Assembly (NCBI GenBank): GCA_900321505.1
Contig: ONWK01000143.1
Coordinates: forward strand, 1 to 8,905
DNA: 8,905 bases
Direction: 5' to 3'
Source of the DNA: an uncultured Eubacteriales bacterium
Lineage (GTDB): Bacteria > Bacillota > Clostridia > Lachnospirales > Lachnospiraceae
The notes below the pieces were generated by a model. That model was not told the DNA's origin, ran no database searches, and saw nothing but the letters and a program-made list of their open reading frames with translations. Below are positions 6,929 through 8,905 of this stretch, piece after piece. The number at the start of each line of letters is the position of its first letter. Position 1 is the stretch's first letter. Both the position numbers and the translations under genes were made by a program.

Positions 6929-8896
6929 TTAATCCCGATCACCGATCTGTATGTACTGCGACTTAGATATATCCGCATCATCGTTCATGTATCTCTCGCA
7001 TTCAAAGACATACCATTTTGCGATACCATCCTGCGGACAATCCTTAAGGATATCCATAAACTGGTTTCTTGCCAGGTAGAAATCCTTTGAGTAGAAAAGC
7101 TCCAGCGTTTCCTCGAATTTTTTCCTGTTGATCAGCATAACCTGCCGTATTCCCGCAGGATACGCATCCAGTATCTCGTAGAAATGTAATTCATTACCCT
7201 CTCCGTCAAATCCTGCGCAGCCTATATATCTCTTCTCTCCGACATCCTCGGTCTTTATTATCCTGTCCGTTACCACAAGCGGCACGCCCAGCTTTCTGAA
7301 CCAGGCCGCATAGGAATTAAGCTTTCTTGAATACTCGGAATCTATATAGGTAAGGCTCTGCATACGGGAGCCGGCCACGCCGTATGTAAGGACATCCTTG
7401 TACATCAGCACGGACCATCCCGACCCCGACATCCCCATCAATTCGGTGCTGTGAACAAACTGCACGATCTGCGAAACCATATCGCTCTTTTCCTTCAGCA
7501 AAAGGAACCTGACATTTGATAATGACTGATCCCTTGATACAAGGATCGCATCGTTCTGGGCAGCATATTTTTCCATATTTGAAAGAAGGCGTGAAAGACT
7601 TCTTACTCTGTTCTCAAATTCAATACTCTTATCAACTGTAAGAAGGATGATCGCTCCGGGTACCGTTGCCACATCTCCGTTTTCCACATCGAATATGGAT
7701 CCGCGTCCCATGATCTTTTCTATGCCCTTGGGAGCAAATCTGTAATATGCTTCAAAGATCCTGTACTTCTCATAGTTGATCAGTTCGATCTTCTTTGACA
7801 GCTCACCATAGCACTGCCACAGCTCCCGCATATCACGCGCCACGATCTTGGGAGATTCAACCTTCTTATCCTCCAGGGCAAGCCCCTTCAGTGCTACCGA
7901 AAACCTCTTCAGATCCATGTGCTGCAGGTAGAGCGCAATGAATAAAACAATGCTGCCTACTATGAATATCACGATAAAGAGTATTCCGAGCCCCCTTACA
8001 GACGCCTTGTAGCTTTCAGAGCTTGATCTGTCCTTACAGAGCACGACCAGCGCAATGTCATCATTAGGATTCTCGCTTCTATATGCGATGGCGGTATAAT
8101 CCACTCCCTCCAGATCAAATGATACCGATACGGTCCCCAATTCCTCCTTCAACTCATCGATCAGTGTGGACATATCTCCGCCATACAGATAGGATGCGTG
8201 TATCCCCGTATATCCTCTGGCGTCAGCAAGTACCATTCCGGAGCTCTTCCGAATTATGAAGGCATCATGAAATACTTCCGTTTCCCCGTTCTCATTCAGG
8301 ACATCCGTCAGGCTGTCCATCAGTCTGTAATACTTGGTACTGTCAAAGAAGTTCTCCGCATCATAATCCACGCCGCTGTAATACTTCATGTCATCCTGCA
8401 TGATCATCATCGCGAATTTCGTATTATTCCTTATCTCATTCTTATGTAACTGGGTTTTTATGAAAAAGAATGCGATAAAAAGGATAAGGAATAATGCAAC
8501 CTCCGATGCGGAATACAGATAAACTATCCTGTCCCGGTCCCTGGTCAGCCTTACGGTAAGTATCACAACGATCATCCAGATGACCATCATTCCCACGATC
8601 CTGATGATGAGTGCGGAATGAAGCCTTGCCTTCTGTCCTGCGGTAAAATGGATCGCATCCACCGCTGCCTTTATACGGGAATCCGGAGCAAATAAGCCAT
8701 CCGGAATATCCCCGTCCAAAAGTACAAAAAGTTCTGAACCTATGTATCTCGCATCCACGAAGAAACGCTCGGAGGTACGTTCCCGGTGCAGCACACCGTC
8801 GGGTGTCAGAAAATCGGCTCTGGTTAACTCCCCGTCATTTCCTTTCTTTTCGGATTCATCCTTTTCCAGGGAATCCATATTCTGAATTAATCTCAC
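6929..8896 (-). CDS. Membrane sensor protein with degenerate class III cyclase-like domain
   Basis: A 655-residue multidomain membrane protein. Residues 1-92 are hydrophilic and unrecognised. Membrane helices lie near 95-116, 125-148 and 303-325. Residues 149-302 form a probable extracellular Cache-like sensor, an inference from the topology and from strand patterns such as DAFIIRKSSGMVLADARGYTG. A helical linker (326-380) leads to a cyclase-like domain. YYRFAPKGIEKIMG..SIFDVENGD matches the segment that precedes bacterial class III cyclase domains; LLTVD (D422) and QNDAIL (D449) align with the two metal-binding Asp motifs; VLTYGVAGS and the following TYID, then PLVVTD, match later strands. 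Residues 590-636 (FEETLELFYSKDF, ending CPQDGIAKWYVFECERY) match the tail often found after such domains. The Asp-Asp spacing is only 27 residues, and the usual N and R in VNxAxR appear to be replaced, so it may bind a ligand or be inactive. The start is GTG at 8896; ATG at 8878 is an alternative. The frame is open to the window edge, so the true start could lie outside. Confidence 0.8.
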   Translation of the reverse strand: MRLIQNMDSLEKDESEKKGNDGELTRADFLTPDGVLHRERTSERFFVDARYIGSELFVLLDGDIPDGLFAPDSRIKAAVDAIHFTAGQKARLHSALIIRIVGMMVIWMIVVILTVRLTRDRDRIVYLYSASEVALFLILFIAFFFIKTQLHKNEIRNNTKFAMMIMQDDMKYYSGVDYDAENFFDSTKYYRLMDSLTDVLNENGETEVFHDAFIIRKSSGMVLADARGYTGIHASYLYGGDMSTLIDELKEELGTVSVSFDLEGVDYTAIAYRSENPNDDIALVVLCKDRSSSESYKASVRGLGILFIVIFIVGSIVLFIALYLQHMDLKRFSVALKGLALEDKKVESPKIVARDMRELWQCYGELSKKIELINYEKYRIFEAYYRFAPKGIEKIMGRGSIFDVENGDVATVPGAIILLTVDKSIEFENRVRSLSRLLSNMEKYAAQNDAILVSRDQSLSNVRFLLLKEKSDMVSQIVQFVHSTELMGMSGSGWSVLMYKDVLTYGVAGSRMQSLTYIDSEYSRKLNSYAAWFRKLGVPLVVTDRIIKTEDVGEKRYIGCAGFDGEGNELHFYEILDAYPAGIRQVMLINRKKFEETLELFYSKDFYLARNQFMDILKDCPQDGIAKWYVFECERYMNDDADISKSQYIQIGDRD

Positions 8897-8905
8897 CGGT
8901 ATATC

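Overview
The window is the coding body of a single minus-strand gene cluster. Four tightly packed open reading frames fill almost all of it and are read from the right end (8896) towards position 1. There is no RNA gene, insertion sequence or CRISPR array, and no intergenic gap longer than 25 bases. The mixed codon use (AGA/AGG and ATA alongside GC-ending codons), AGGAGG-type ribosome binding sites, TTG/GTG starts and acidic, Asp/Asn/Ser-rich exported proteins suggest a Clostridia-type Firmicute, most like Lachnospiraceae. That assignment is inference, because no taxonomic marker gene is present.

Layout in transcription order: (1) 8896-6929, a membrane protein with an N-terminal cytoplasmic segment, three membrane helices, an extracellular Cache-like sensor, and a cytoplasmic region resembling a class III adenylate/guanylate cyclase domain with its usual C-terminal tail; key catalytic positions look degenerate. 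(2) 6903-5680, a single-pass membrane protein with five exact 24-residue MORN repeats and an extra C-terminal domain. (3) 5683-3632, an exported TolC/outer-membrane-efflux-like coiled-coil protein with a duplicated C-terminal beta-type domain. (4) 3635-1, running off the left edge, a very large exported protein. It has a helical N-terminal domain, a coiled coil, and eight tandem copies of a 64-residue acidic helical unit. Gly/Ser-rich linkers are inserted at the same point in two units, and an SG tract follows the last unit.

Genes 2/3 and 3/4 overlap by ATGA, and genes 1/2 are 25 bases apart. The putative GTG start of gene 1 could itself be a GTGA overlap with a gene outside the window. The four proteins are therefore probably made together. 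All are membrane-bound or exported, and the first has sensor plus cyclase-like architecture. A reasonable hypothesis is a signal-linked cell-envelope assembly made of a sensor, a MORN scaffold, a TolC-like tube or stalk and a long extracellular repeat protein. I do not recognise it as a named system. No transporter ATPase, adaptor protein or sortase is visible in the window.
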